From contig CBDDEE010000031.1 in NCBI GenBank assembly GCA_965226855.1, positions 372,001 to 436,000 of the forward strand: 64,000 nt of DNA. The letters are read 5' to 3'. The notes under the pieces were generated by a model. That model did no database searches and was not told the DNA's origin. It saw only the letters and a list, made by a program, of their open reading frames with translations. Source of the stretch: JAUXJB01 sp965226855 (lineage in GTDB: Bacteria > Myxococcota_A > UBA9160 > SZUA-336). The translations under genes and the position numbers were made by a program. Shown here piece by piece: positions 44,111 to 52,925 of this stretch; positions within the stretch are counted from its first letter, which is position 1, and every line of letters begins with the position of its first letter.

Positions 44111-45618
44111 AATAAGGAACATGCGTACGTCTGCTCTCTGTCTACTCGTCCTGCTGTCGGTCCTTGCGACAGCATCCAGGGTCCAAGCGCAAGCCGTTCT
44201 CAACCCGAATCAGATTTCGGGTCACCTGGCATTCGCGAATCAGAACCCCGAAATCCTCAATATCTTCGACCGATCCGGCCTAGACCAGGGCTTCAGTTCT
44301 GCCTGGGTGCGTGCAGACAGCATCGGCATCACGCCGCCGCTGAACAACCACACGTACCTGCAGGCCGAGAACGGAACGAGCATGCCGTACGAGATCACGG
44401 TCGAGTCCTCCGCGGCTGGGATCGCCTACCGCGTGACCCCCTGGGCTTACCTAAAGGGCTCGAGTGCGCGCTACTACTTTGAGTCCGCCGAGTCCGCCGG
44501 CGTGACCCCGGAACCGAACCCGGATATCACCGTCGACATCACCGAGTGCGCGGGCGTTGTGGACATTGGCTGGGTGGATCTCTATGGCAGTCCAGTGGCC
44601 GTGCAGGGCTTCCAGATTCATGCTCTACGGGAGAGTGTGTCGGGATCGGGTAACTTCAACATCGGGCAGGCCTACTCCTGGCTATCGTCGGGGAACACCT
44701 CGCAGACCTATCTACCGGTCCGTGGCGACGGCGCGGACTACACGTTGTCCATCTACTACGACTCGGGCACCGATCCCTACTCGGACAAGGTCCGCGGGCT
44801 CTGCAACGAGACCTTGGCGGTGAATTGTGACGAGATCGTCGAGGTCACCTGCATGATTCCGCCGCCCGGCGAGCTCGGAGCGATCGTGGGGAATGTCGAC
44901 ATGGTTGGTGAGGAGGAGAATCCCTGGGGCTTTGTCGGGGCGGAGTATGGGCCACTGAGGAACCGCCGCTACGACTTGCTCCAAGATCCGCCATCCGGAC
45001 CCTTCGCACTGGAGAATCTGGTGGTGTCGGCTGCTGAAGACCCGGCGAAGGGCTACACGGTGTGGGGTGACATCAAGTTGCGCTCGGGCTATCGCGCGGA
45101 GGAGTTCCGCACACCCTGGGTCCGGGATGTAATGGTCGAAGGGGGGCAAACGACCGATCTTGGAAACGCCCTGGTAATCGATCCGGCGTTCCAGGTCGGC
45201 AACATCACGCTGGCCGGCCCCCCTGCCGACGCTGGAGCCTCCTGCCTGCAGACGCTGTACCGAGACGAGACTCTGAACAGCGATGGCACGTGGATCCCGA
45301 GTTCCGGCGGCGTCTACTCCTCACAGGTTCGGGCCACGGGCAGCTGGAGAGCCGCCGACGGCGCCAACCATTCGGCTGGTGGTGGATGGGCGCGATCGCG
45401 CTTCGCAGGCGGGTTTGACGAGGCGACGGCCGCCTTCCGGGGCGACTACGAGCTCTTGCTCGGCGGGATCAACGGGGAAAGCTCCCTCTGGAACACGGGC
45501 ATGCTCTCTCTGACCTTCAGAGGCGACCTGTCGGATCCCCTTAACTACCAGTACTCCAAGATGTGGCTCACGGACCGAGGCGTCGGAGAGCGGGAGTTCC
45601 ATCCGGGTGAAGCGCTAG

Positions 45619-46888
45619 CAGGCTGCTGAAAAACTACTCCTCGAAGGGTACCTTGAGGGAAGCCCCAAGGGGGAGGTGTGAGAGGACCGCAGACGCTCCA
45701 GGGTGGGATGTTCAGCTACGTATCGCTGGAGTCCCGGATTCCCGAGGACCATCCGCTTCGAGCGATCCGGCGACTGGTGGACGCAGCGCTCGAGCAGCTG
45801 TCGCGACGCTTCGATGTGATCTACGCGAAAGGGGTCGGCCGGCCGTCGGTTCCGCCGGAGCAGCTGTTGCGGGCGCTGCTGTTGCAGGTGCTGTACACGA
45901 TCCGGAGCGAGCGCCAGCTGATCGAGCAGATCGACTACAACCTGCTCTACCGCTGGTTCGTGGGCCTGGAGCTGGACGACGAGGTGTTCAGCGCCACGGT
46001 ATTCACCAAGAATCGGGAACGGCTACTGCAGGGCGAGATTGCCCAGCACTTCTTCGAGGCCGTGCTGGCGCAGGCCGAGTCGGAGGGGTTGGTGTCATCG
46101 GAGCACTTCACGGTGGACGGGACGCTGATCGAGGCGTGGGCGAGCCAGAAGAGCTTCGTGCGCAAGGACGAGAAGCGGAAGGACGATGACGACCCGGGCA
46201 ACCCGACGGTCAACTTCCGGGGCGAGAAGCGGAGCAACCAGACGCATGCGTCGACGACGGACCCGGACGCCCGACTGGCGGGGATGAAGGGCCAGGGGGC
46301 GCGGCTCGCGTATCAGGGACACGTCGTGACAGAGAACCGCAACGGCCTGGTGGTGGCGGCGAAGCTCACGCAGGCGTCGGGGTATGCGGAGCGCGAAGCG
46401 GCGCTCGAGATGGTGCAGGGTCTTGGGGGCGCTCGCCGGATCACGCTGGGTGGAGACAAGGGCTACGACGCCAAGAGCTTCGTGCAGGCGCTTCGGACCT
46501 GGAGCGTCACCCCGCACGTGGCACAGAACACGACGAACCGCCGAAGCGCGATCGATCGAAGGACCACAGGACACCCGGGCTACGAGGTGAGCCAGCGCTT
46601 CCGCAAACGGGTGGAGGAGGTGTTCGGCTGGATGAAGACGGTGGGCTTGATGCGCAAGACCCGACACCGGGGCACGGATCGGGTCGGCTGGGTCTTCACC
46701 TTCACCGCCGCGGCCTACAACCTGGTCCGCATCCGCAACCTGTTGGAGGCGACGTAGCTCATGATCCCGCAAGGTCTCCCGCTGCCACGCGAAACCGGTT
46801 CGTACCGGGAACGGCGATCCCTCACTCGGCTCGGCACGCCTCCCGTCGAAGGCGTCCCGCCCAACACAGTCACTTTCTCCGCAGCCTG
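45619..46888 (+). mobile_element. IS5-family insertion sequence, copy 2 (1,270 bp)
   Basis: Same element as 18949-20219 in opposite orientation. Ends CAGGCTGCTGAAAAACT and, inverted, CAGGCTGCGGAGAAAG. Flanked by CTAG duplications at 45615-45618 and 46889-46892. Confidence 0.92.
45678..46757 (+). CDS. IS5-family transposase
   Basis: This 359-residue DDE transposase differs from copy 1 at about nine positions (for example FDVIYAKG for FDGIYAKG, RLLQGE for RLLKGE, LGGDKG for LAGDKG). All catalytic motifs are kept: TVDGTLIEAW, GGDKGYDAK and RVEEVFGWMK. The divergence means the two copies did not arise from one another in the last few generations, although both look intact. Confidence 0.93.
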   Translation: MRGPQTLQGGMFSYVSLESRIPEDHPLRAIRRLVDAALEQLSRRFDVIYAKGVGRPSVPPEQLLRALLLQVLYTIRSERQLIEQIDYNLLYRWFVGLELDDEVFSATVFTKNRERLLQGEIAQHFFEAVLAQAESEGLVSSEHFTVDGTLIEAWASQKSFVRKDEKRKDDDDPGNPTVNFRGEKRSNQTHASTTDPDARLAGMKGQGARLAYQGHVVTENRNGLVVAAKLTQASGYAEREAALEMVQGLGGARRITLGGDKGYDAKSFVQALRTWSVTPHVAQNTTNRRSAIDRRTTGHPGYEVSQRFRKRVEEVFGWMKTVGLMRKTRHRGTDRVGWVFTFTAAAYNLVRIRNLLEAT

Positions 46889-48104
46889 CTAGGTGTCGAC
46901 TTCGACTACTGCATGAGCGAGGTCAACCTCTCGTTCCACTCACTCTCGGGGACCTTCTACTCTCCAAAGGCGCAGGGAACTGGTCGCTTCCAGAGCACGG
47001 ACTTCGAGGGATTCGCGGTCGACCAGACCATTGGGCTTTCCTTCGCGTATGGATCGCCGAGCAGTCCGACGAACGCGTCGAACGCCGGGCTCGTGGCCAT
47101 GTGCCTGCCGCAGGGCAGCTACACGCTGACGCCGACGGTCACGGCAATCAATCCGAGCGGCAGCACCAGCAATACGGAGCTGCGACCCGTCACGGTCAAA
47201 GTCGGCTGTCGACAGGTGATCGAGCTGACGCCGGAGCTGCAGGTCAACCTAGCCGAGCTGCCCCAATGCACTCTCGAGGGAAACCGGCAGATCGCTGGCT
47301 CGGTCAACAGCTCGGAGGGCGTGGATCGCGTCTTCTATACCCATAACGGCGGCCCCGAGGTCAATGTCTGCACGAGTTGTGGCACCGACCCCAGCTTCTC
47401 GATCGATCTGGCCCTCAGGGATTGCGACAACGAGATCCAGGTCACGGCGGTCGACATTCTGGGCAACCACGCGTCTGTCAAGACAGTGATTCGCAAGACG
47501 CGCTTCGACGCCGAGCCTCCGGTGGTTTCGGGTGCGAACGATATCTCGATGGAGCTCGCGGCGGACGCGGTCGAAGAAAAGGTGGAGTTCGGGCTGAGCG
47601 CAGCCGACAACTGCGATACCGCTGTCCAGGTCAACTACGACCCGCCGTCGGGCTACTTCTTCTCCGCCGGTGATTCAGAGATCAGCTACGAGGCCCACGA
47701 CGTCTGCCAGAACTCGACCAGTGGCACCTTCCTGGTGTCGGTCTCCAAGTACGTCGAGCCAGCGCCCGAACCTGAGCCTGTGGTGGAGCCCGTCGTCGAA
47801 CCAGAACCGGTGGTGGTTGGGGAGCCGATCGTCGAAGAGCCGGTGGTTGAAGAGTCCGGCGACGGGGAGCCCGCACGCGAAAAGCACGGAAACTGATCGG
47901 GCCTGGGGGACGGCTCCAACCCCGGACAGGGCAAGGGAAGAGTCAACAGCCCGAACCAGGGCACAGAGAACCTCAACCAGTCTGATCATTCCGAGGGTTC
48001 CCTCAAAGGGAGCAAGGGTCGGTGGAGCCGTTCACATCGGCGAAGAAGACCGTGACGCGCTGGGTGTAGGTCAAATAGCGGCTAGTGAGGACACGCTGAC
48101 ATAA

Positions 48105-48135
48105 GGTCAACCCGGCGTTACGCCAAGCTCTCGGA
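48105..48135 (+). repeat. 31-bp imperfect direct repeat, left copy
   Basis: Matches 49814-49844 at 28 of 31 positions (core ACCCGGCGTTA then AAGCTCTCGGA). The two copies bracket the cupin and FAH-hydrolase genes, and the right copy abuts a tRNA-Ser gene. Confidence 0.6.
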
Positions 48136-48166
48136 AGCTCGACGCGCGCGTGCAGATGTACCGCTA

Positions 48167-48400
48167 CTACTCCTTGATCTCTACCAGGATCTCGTAGAAG
48201 TGCTCCTTACCGAGGTTGATCGCCCACTCCGTCGCGCCCTTGTCTATACGGAAGGTGTGAGCGCCGGGAGTGAGATTGAAGACGAGGTCGTTGGTGCCAT
48301 CCTCCGAGATGCCGGCCACCTTGTCTCCCTGGAGCATGACCAGGTAGTAGTCGTTCTCGTGCGTGTGTAGATCGCAGCTCTCTCCGGGCTCCAGGGACAC
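48167..48400 (-). CDS. Small cupin-domain protein
   Basis: The 77-residue reading has a single cupin core: LEPGESCDLHTHENDYYLVMLQG with the His-x-His-x(n)-E metal motif (H12, H14, E15), and GAHTFRIDKGATEWAINLG for the second motif. Metal binding is likely and function unknown. GTG 48400 has AAAGGAGAG directly upstream. The protein begins right at the first cupin strand, where relatives usually have 20-30 more residues, so the gene may be truncated. A different frame reaches further upstream without recognisable protein. Confidence 0.65.
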   Translation of the reverse strand: MSLEPGESCDLHTHENDYYLVMLQGDKVAGISEDGTNDLVFNLTPGAHTFRIDKGATEWAINLGKEHFYEILVEIKE

Positions 48401-48691
48401 TCTCTCCTTTCTCTAACGGGTATGTCGAGGAATGTCGCGGGTACATCTCCCGGGAGTATAAACCCGGCCCGATCCCGAGCAGGGAGCCATTGTCAGAACC
48501 CGAAAGAACCTGTTGAACGCCTATCCTCCCGAGTGCCGCGAACGGTCGACCCGGCTCATGAAGGAACGGAACGTAGACGCGTGATCGAGGTCGACGGCCT
48601 CTGAGCTGACGCGGTACCCTTGATGCTCTTGATGAAGCCTGCAGCACTGGCCCTGCTGCTCGCTCTTGCACCGATCTGGAGGGTCCTTCTC

Positions 48692-49687
48692 GTGAAGCTG
48701 CTCCGCTATCGAACGCCCGAGGGAATCCGCTTGGGCGTGCTGGACGGCAACGACGTGGTCGACCTGGTCGAGGCACTCGAGGCTGACGGGAGCTTCACGA
48801 GTTCGGAACGCGAGAGCGTGATCGACACCGTCCCGTTCATCGCTGCTGGCGCAGCCGGCCACGCACTCGCGCTACGGGCGCTCGAGGCGAGTCGGGGCTC
48901 GGGCAGGGGCCGGCGCAAGCTCGCCGAGCTGCGCCTCGCGGCGCCTCTGCGACCAGAGGCGATCCTGTGCAGCGGGGAGAACTACTACGACCACCGCGAG
49001 GAAAAGCCCCCTGTCGAAGGCAAGGAGCCCGAGTTCTTCATCAAGCTGCCCCAGTGCGTCGTCGGTCCCGGCGATGAAATCATCCTGGATCCGAAGGTCA
49101 CGAAGAAGCTCGATTACGAGACCGAGCTCGCCATCGTGATCGGCAAGGCGGGCCGCCACATCTCGGCGGAGAGCGCGTTGGAGCACGTGTTCGGCTACAC
49201 GATCATGCACGACTGCACCGCGCGCGACCGTCAGGTGAAGCTGCGTCCCGACGGCACCGCGGCCTACGCCATCGGGGGGAGCAAGAACTTCGACACCTGT
49301 GCTCCGATGGGTCCCGTCATCGTTACAAGTGACGAGATCCCCGACCCCCAGACTCTTGCGCTGCGTACCACGGTGAACGGCGAGCTCCGCCAGAACAACA
49401 CGACCGCGCACATGATCTGGGGCGTGGCCGAGCTGGTGGTCTTCTTCTCGACCTACGTGACGCTGCAGCCCGGCTTCGTGATCTCGACAGGCACACCGGG
49501 AGGCACGGCCTGGGGCTCCGACCCCGAGCTCGGCGGGCGACCCCGGCTGCGCGACGATGTGGTGTTGGCACCCGGCTATCTCCAGCCAGGTGACGTTGTG
49601 ACCTGCGAGATCGAGGAAATCGGTGTTCTCTCGAATCCCATCGTCTTGGCGGGTTCCGGACCTACTCCTCTTCGCTCCCCGGGCTGA
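48692..49687 (+). CDS. Fumarylacetoacetate hydrolase (FAH) family protein
   Basis: The 331-residue protein has the FAH fold: KLLRYRTPEGIRLGVLDGNDVVDL at the start, ILCSGENYYDHREEKPP, then FIKLPQCVVGPGDEIILDPK, LDYETELAIVIGKAGRHIS with two metal-ligand Glu residues, DCTARDRQVK, and VISTGTPGGTAWG near the end. Members are hydratases, decarboxylases or C-C hydrolases of aromatic catabolism; the substrate is not defined. GTG 48692 with GGAGGG 6 nt upstream is chosen over the ATG at 48620, which would add a hydrophobic leader out of family character. Confidence 0.87.
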   Translation: MKLLRYRTPEGIRLGVLDGNDVVDLVEALEADGSFTSSERESVIDTVPFIAAGAAGHALALRALEASRGSGRGRRKLAELRLAAPLRPEAILCSGENYYDHREEKPPVEGKEPEFFIKLPQCVVGPGDEIILDPKVTKKLDYETELAIVIGKAGRHISAESALEHVFGYTIMHDCTARDRQVKLRPDGTAAYAIGGSKNFDTCAPMGPVIVTSDEIPDPQTLALRTTVNGELRQNNTTAHMIWGVAELVVFFSTYVTLQPGFVISTGTPGGTAWGSDPELGGRPRLRDDVVLAPGYLQPGDVVTCEIEEIGVLSNPIVLAGSGPTPLRSPG

Positions 49688-49742
49688 CGAACCACTGGTT
49701 CCTGTCCTCTTACTCGCCGACCGAGAAACGGCAATCTGAATC

Positions 49743-49792
49743 TGGCGCGCCCGACACGACTCGAACGTGTGACCTCCAGGTCCGCAACCTGA
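49743..49792 (-). pseudogene. 3' fragment of a tRNA gene (tRNA-Arg-like)
   Basis: On the minus strand the anticodon stem end, variable loop, a perfect T arm (ACACG, TTCGAGT, CGTGT) and an acceptor strand CGGGCGC followed by G and CCA are present. The matching 5' acceptor GCGCCCG and D arm are missing. The loop TTGCGGA would give anticodon GCG (Arg). Such 3' tRNA fragments are left by site-specific integration. Confidence 0.6.
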
Positions 49793-49813
49793 TCTAGACT
49801 GACGAAGTGATTA

Positions 49814-49844
49814 GGTCGACCCGGCGTTATGCGAAGCTCTCGGA
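49814..49844 (+). repeat. 31-bp imperfect direct repeat, right copy
   Basis: Partner of 48105-48135. It ends 25 bp before the 3' end of the tRNA-Ser gene. Confidence 0.6.
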
Positions 49845-49869
49845 TCGCAGCCTTGAGAGCCCGAAATCA

Positions 49870-49959
49870 TGGCGGAGAGAGGGGGATTCGAACCCCCGGA
49901 GGGCTTGCACCCTCAACGGTTTTCGAGACCGCCCCGTTCAACCGCTCCGGCATCTCTCC
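49870..49959 (-). tRNA. tRNA-Ser (anticodon CGA), CCA encoded
   Basis: The 90-nt gene folds fully. The acceptor is GGAGAGA / TCTCTCC, the D arm starts GCCGGAGCGG, and the anticodon loop is TCTCGAAAA with CGA. It has the long class II variable arm of tRNA-Ser, the T arm is GGGGGTTCGAATCCCCC, the discriminator is G and CCA is encoded. It reads UCG codons, which are common in this genome. Confidence 0.95.
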
Positions 49960-50104
49960 GGGGAGAAAAGTCGCACAGCGGCAGGGGGTCAGCAACATCA
50001 GACGTCCCTTGACGTCCTCGGGCGCAGTCGCCGTGCAGTCGGTTTGCTCTCAGTCCGCAACCCCCCCCCCTGGTATACAATTGGGGTTCATCGGGAGGGG
50101 AAAA

Positions 50105-52054
50105 ATGCCGAACCGCGCGCCCGACTTCGCGCTGGTTTTGATCGCACTCTGCGCACTGCAGCTCGTCGCTTGCCAAGGCGAGGCGGAGGCCCCGGCCGAA
50201 CCGAGTGCGCCGAGCGTGGAGGCGCCCGTGGCCGAGGCCGCCACGCCCCAGCCCGTCGGCACCCGCAACGCCTACTTCGGCGACCTGCACATCCACACGC
50301 GGTTTTCGTTTGACGCCTTCATGTTCGGCGTGCGCACGAATCCGGACGACGCCTACCGCTACGCCCGGGGCGAGCCGCTGATGCACGCCGGCGGCTACCC
50401 GATCCGCCTGCGCGGCGCGCCGCTCGACTTCCTCGCCGTGACGGACCACGCGTTCTACTTGGGTGTGTTCAACGCCATGGGCGATCCCAACCACGAACTC
50501 TCGAAGTCGCCCCTGGCCGAGGAGCTCATCCAAGAAGACGTGGCGAAGATCGGCGCCGCGTTCGCGAGCGTCGTGTCGAGATTCGTTCGCGGCGAGCGCG
50601 ACGAGCGCCTGTATCACCCCGACGTGATGCGCGACACGTGGCGGGAGGAGATCGCCGCGGCCCAGCGCCATTATCGCCCGGGACAATTCACGACCTTTAT
50701 CGGCTACGAGTACACGTCCAATCCGACCTACAATATGCACCGCAACGTCATCTTCCGGGGCACGAACGTGCCCGACTCTCCGTTTGGCGCCCTGGAGTCG
50801 CTGAACCCGGAGGACCTGTGGCGCTGGCTCGACGAGCAGCGCGGGCAGGGCAACGAGGCGCTCGCGATCCCCCACAACTCGAACTGGAGCGCCGGCCATA
50901 TGTTCGCGCGCCAGCAGGAGTCGGGCGAGCCGTTTGACGCAGAGTACGCCCAACTGCGCATGCGCAACGAGCCCATTGTCGAGATGACCCAGGTGAAGGG
51001 CACGTCGGAGACGCACCCGCTGCTCTCTCCCAACGACGAGTGGGCCGATTTCGAGATCTGGAACGTGGTCTCGCCCGCGGTCGACAGCAGCCTAACCGCG
51101 CAGGCCGAGTCGACCGACCTCGAGTACATCCACGGCGGCTACGTGCGCGACGCCTATCTCGCCGGTCTCGAGTTCGAGGAAAGCGAGGGATTCAACCCGT
51201 ACAGATTCGGAATGATCGGCTCGAGCGACAGCCACAACGCGGGCGCGTCGTACGAGGAGTCGTCCTACTTCAGCAAGGTCGGGCTGACGGATGCGACACC
51301 GGAGCTGCGGGGGTCGGTCCCGCCCGGCGGCGCGAAGACCTGGGGGGGCGGTGCACAAGCTACCGGACTCGGCATCTCTACGTCGGCCTGGGGCGCGGCC
51401 TGGGGCGCTTCGGGCTTCGCGGGCGTCTGGGCAGACGAGAACACCCGCGAGGCGATCTACGACGCCATGCGCCGCAAGGAGACGTTCTCCACGACGGGAC
51501 CGCGCATCCGCGTGCGCTTCTTTGGCGAGTTCGAGTACCCGGATGACCTCATCGACGACCGAGACGCGGTGGCCAAGGCGTATGCGCGCGGCGTCCCGAT
51601 GGGCGGCGACCTCGTCGCCACAAACGGCAAGGCGCCGCGCTTCTTTGCCTGGGCGATCCGGGACCCGCGCAGCACGTGGCTCGAGCGACTGCAGATCGTG
51701 AAGGGGTCGATGCGGGACGGCGAGGCGCGCGAGCAGGTCTTCGACGTGGCCTGCTCGGGCGGAGCGGAGCCCGACCCCGACACGCACCGGTGTCCCGATG
51801 CCGGCGCCAGCGTCAACCTGTACGACTGCAGCGCCCCGTTTGATAAGGGGGCGGCGGAGCTCAGCACACTCTGGAGCGACCCGACGTTTGACGCGGGCCA
51901 GCGCGCCTTCTACTACGTGCGCGTCCTGGAGAACCCGTCGTGCCGCTGGTCGACGTGGGACGCGATTCGCGCGCAGGTGCCGCCGAACCCGCAGCTCAAG
52001 ACCACCGTCCAGGAGCGCGCCTGGTCGTCCCCGATCTGGTACGTCCCGCGATAG
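50105..52054 (+). CDS. DUF3604 lipoprotein (PHP-like metal-dependent domain)
   Basis: The 649-residue protein has a lipoprotein signal (LCALQLVACQG, lipobox Cys23) and an Ala/Pro-rich linker. The DUF3604 domain follows: RNAYFGDLHIHTRFSFDAF with the PHP-type His pair, FLAVTDHAFYLG, FTTFIGYEYTSN, AIPHNSNWS and GMIGSSDSHNAG. These are metal-binding stations of a PHP/amidohydrolase-type hydrolase, probably exported. Substrate unknown. GGGAGGGG precedes ATG 50105. It is followed 31 bp later by a parvulin-type isomerase and then a HupE/UreJ membrane protein, an arrangement I recognise as recurrent for this family. Confidence 0.88.
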   Translation: MPNRAPDFALVLIALCALQLVACQGEAEAPAEPSAPSVEAPVAEAATPQPVGTRNAYFGDLHIHTRFSFDAFMFGVRTNPDDAYRYARGEPLMHAGGYPIRLRGAPLDFLAVTDHAFYLGVFNAMGDPNHELSKSPLAEELIQEDVAKIGAAFASVVSRFVRGERDERLYHPDVMRDTWREEIAAAQRHYRPGQFTTFIGYEYTSNPTYNMHRNVIFRGTNVPDSPFGALESLNPEDLWRWLDEQRGQGNEALAIPHNSNWSAGHMFARQQESGEPFDAEYAQLRMRNEPIVEMTQVKGTSETHPLLSPNDEWADFEIWNVVSPAVDSSLTAQAESTDLEYIHGGYVRDAYLAGLEFEESEGFNPYRFGMIGSSDSHNAGASYEESSYFSKVGLTDATPELRGSVPPGGAKTWGGGAQATGLGISTSAWGAAWGASGFAGVWADENTREAIYDAMRRKETFSTTGPRIRVRFFGEFEYPDDLIDDRDAVAKAYARGVPMGGDLVATNGKAPRFFAWAIRDPRSTWLERLQIVKGSMRDGEAREQVFDVACSGGAEPDPDTHRCPDAGASVNLYDCSAPFDKGAAELSTLWSDPTFDAGQRAFYYVRVLENPSCRWSTWDAIRAQVPPNPQLKTTVQERAWSSPIWYVPR

Positions 52055-52085
52055 GCCCGCTTCCGCTCCCCAAATTCAAACATCT

Positions 52086-52925
52086 ATGCCCCGCATCGCC
52101 CGTGATCCCCTCTTTGTCTGCCTGATCCTCGGGCTTTCGGTCTTCGCAATCGACGCCTGGCTCGGGAGGGCGCCGGGCGATCGGGTTGAGGTGACGGCAG
52201 CGGACCTCGCGCGGCTCACGGCCCAGTGGCGCGCCCAGACGGGCCGCGCTCCAACGGAGCAAGAGATTCCCGCGCTGATCGAAGAGCACATCCGTGAGGA
52301 GATCCTGTACCGGGAGGCGCTCCGCCTCGGCTTGGACCAAAACGACACGATAGTGCGACGGAGGCTGGCCCAGAAGCTCCAGTTCGTGAGCGAGGACGTG
52401 GCGGCGGGCACCCCCCCGACCGAGGCGGCGCTTCGCGCCCACTACGAGGAGCACCGAGGGCGCTACGTTCGGCAGGCACGCGTTACCTTCGCACACGTGT
52501 ACTGGAGCCCCGATCGCCACGACGATCCACATGCCCTGGCGAGCTCGGCCCTGCCGGAGCTGGCGGCGAGCGAGGGCGACGCGTGGCGCGAGTTCGGCGA
52601 CCCGTTTCTCTTGCACCGCACCTACGCGGAGCGCACGCACAGCGAAGTCGCCCAGCTCTTTGGCAGCGATTTTGCGGACACGCTCCCGGAGCTGCCGCTC
52701 GACACCTGGCAGGGGCCGATCGGCTCCGCGTACGGTGTACACGCTGTGCGCGTCGAGGCACGCCATCCGGCGCGCGACCGCTTGTTCGACGAGGCGCGGA
52801 CCGACGTGCAGCGCGACCTACATGCGCAGCGACGCCGCGAGGCAAACCAAGCGTACTACGCCGGCTTGCGCAAACGCTACCGGGTGGAGGTCGCGTCCGA
52901 CGTGCTCGGAGACGCGCCGAAGTGA
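52086..52925 (+). CDS. Membrane-anchored parvulin-type peptidyl-prolyl isomerase (PpiC/SurA-like)
   Basis: The 279-residue protein has one N-terminal membrane segment (PLFVCLILGLSVFAIDAWL), a SurA/PrsA-like chaperone region (TEQEIPALIEEHIREEILYREALRLG, DTIVRRRLAQKLQF) and a C-terminal rotamase-like domain (RQARVTFAHVYWSP ... FGDPFLLHRTYAERTHSEV ... WQGPIGSAYGVHAVRV). It probably helps fold the exported DUF3604 protein or the following membrane protein. Its TGA overlaps the GTG of the next gene (GTGA). Confidence 0.85.
   Translation: MPRIARDPLFVCLILGLSVFAIDAWLGRAPGDRVEVTAADLARLTAQWRAQTGRAPTEQEIPALIEEHIREEILYREALRLGLDQNDTIVRRRLAQKLQFVSEDVAAGTPPTEAALRAHYEEHRGRYVRQARVTFAHVYWSPDRHDDPHALASSALPELAASEGDAWREFGDPFLLHRTYAERTHSEVAQLFGSDFADTLPELPLDTWQGPIGSAYGVHAVRVEARHPARDRLFDEARTDVQRDLHAQRRREANQAYYAGLRKRYRVEVASDVLGDAPK

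Larger units (their letters stand above)
44121..47896 (+). pseudogene. Riboswitch-controlled large secreted protein, split by an IS5-type element
   Basis: From ATG 44121 the protein has a signal peptide (ALCLLVLLSVLATASRVQAQA) and several beta-rich, Ig-like stretches: VTPEPNPDITVDITECAG, LGAIVGNVDMVGEE. The element at 45619-46888 lies between EREFHPGEAL and GVDFDYCMSEVNLS. Removing it and one CTAG restores a single frame of 833 residues. The second half contains ADNCDTAVQVNYDPPSG-type HYR-like repeats and ends with a Pro-Glu-Val repeat tail (EPVVEPVVEPEPVVVGEP). No known enzyme domain is seen. Placement directly behind a c-di-GMP riboswitch suggests an adhesin or matrix protein. After the TGA at 47894 a Gly/Asn-rich reading continues for 52 codons. 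Confidence 0.82.

Noticed and set aside
18949..46888. A composite transposon bounded by the two IS5 copies
   Set aside because: Each copy has its own matching 4-bp duplication (TTAG/TTAG and CTAG/CTAG), so they inserted independently.
47894..47896. A third recoded UGA (selenocysteine) at the end of the riboswitch-controlled protein
   Set aside because: No Cys-like motif surrounds it and no GUCU-loop hairpin lies at +19 to +23. A real stop or nonsense mutation is more likely.
49743..49792. A complete tRNA gene
   Set aside because: The 5' acceptor strand and D arm that should pair with the clear 3' half are absent.
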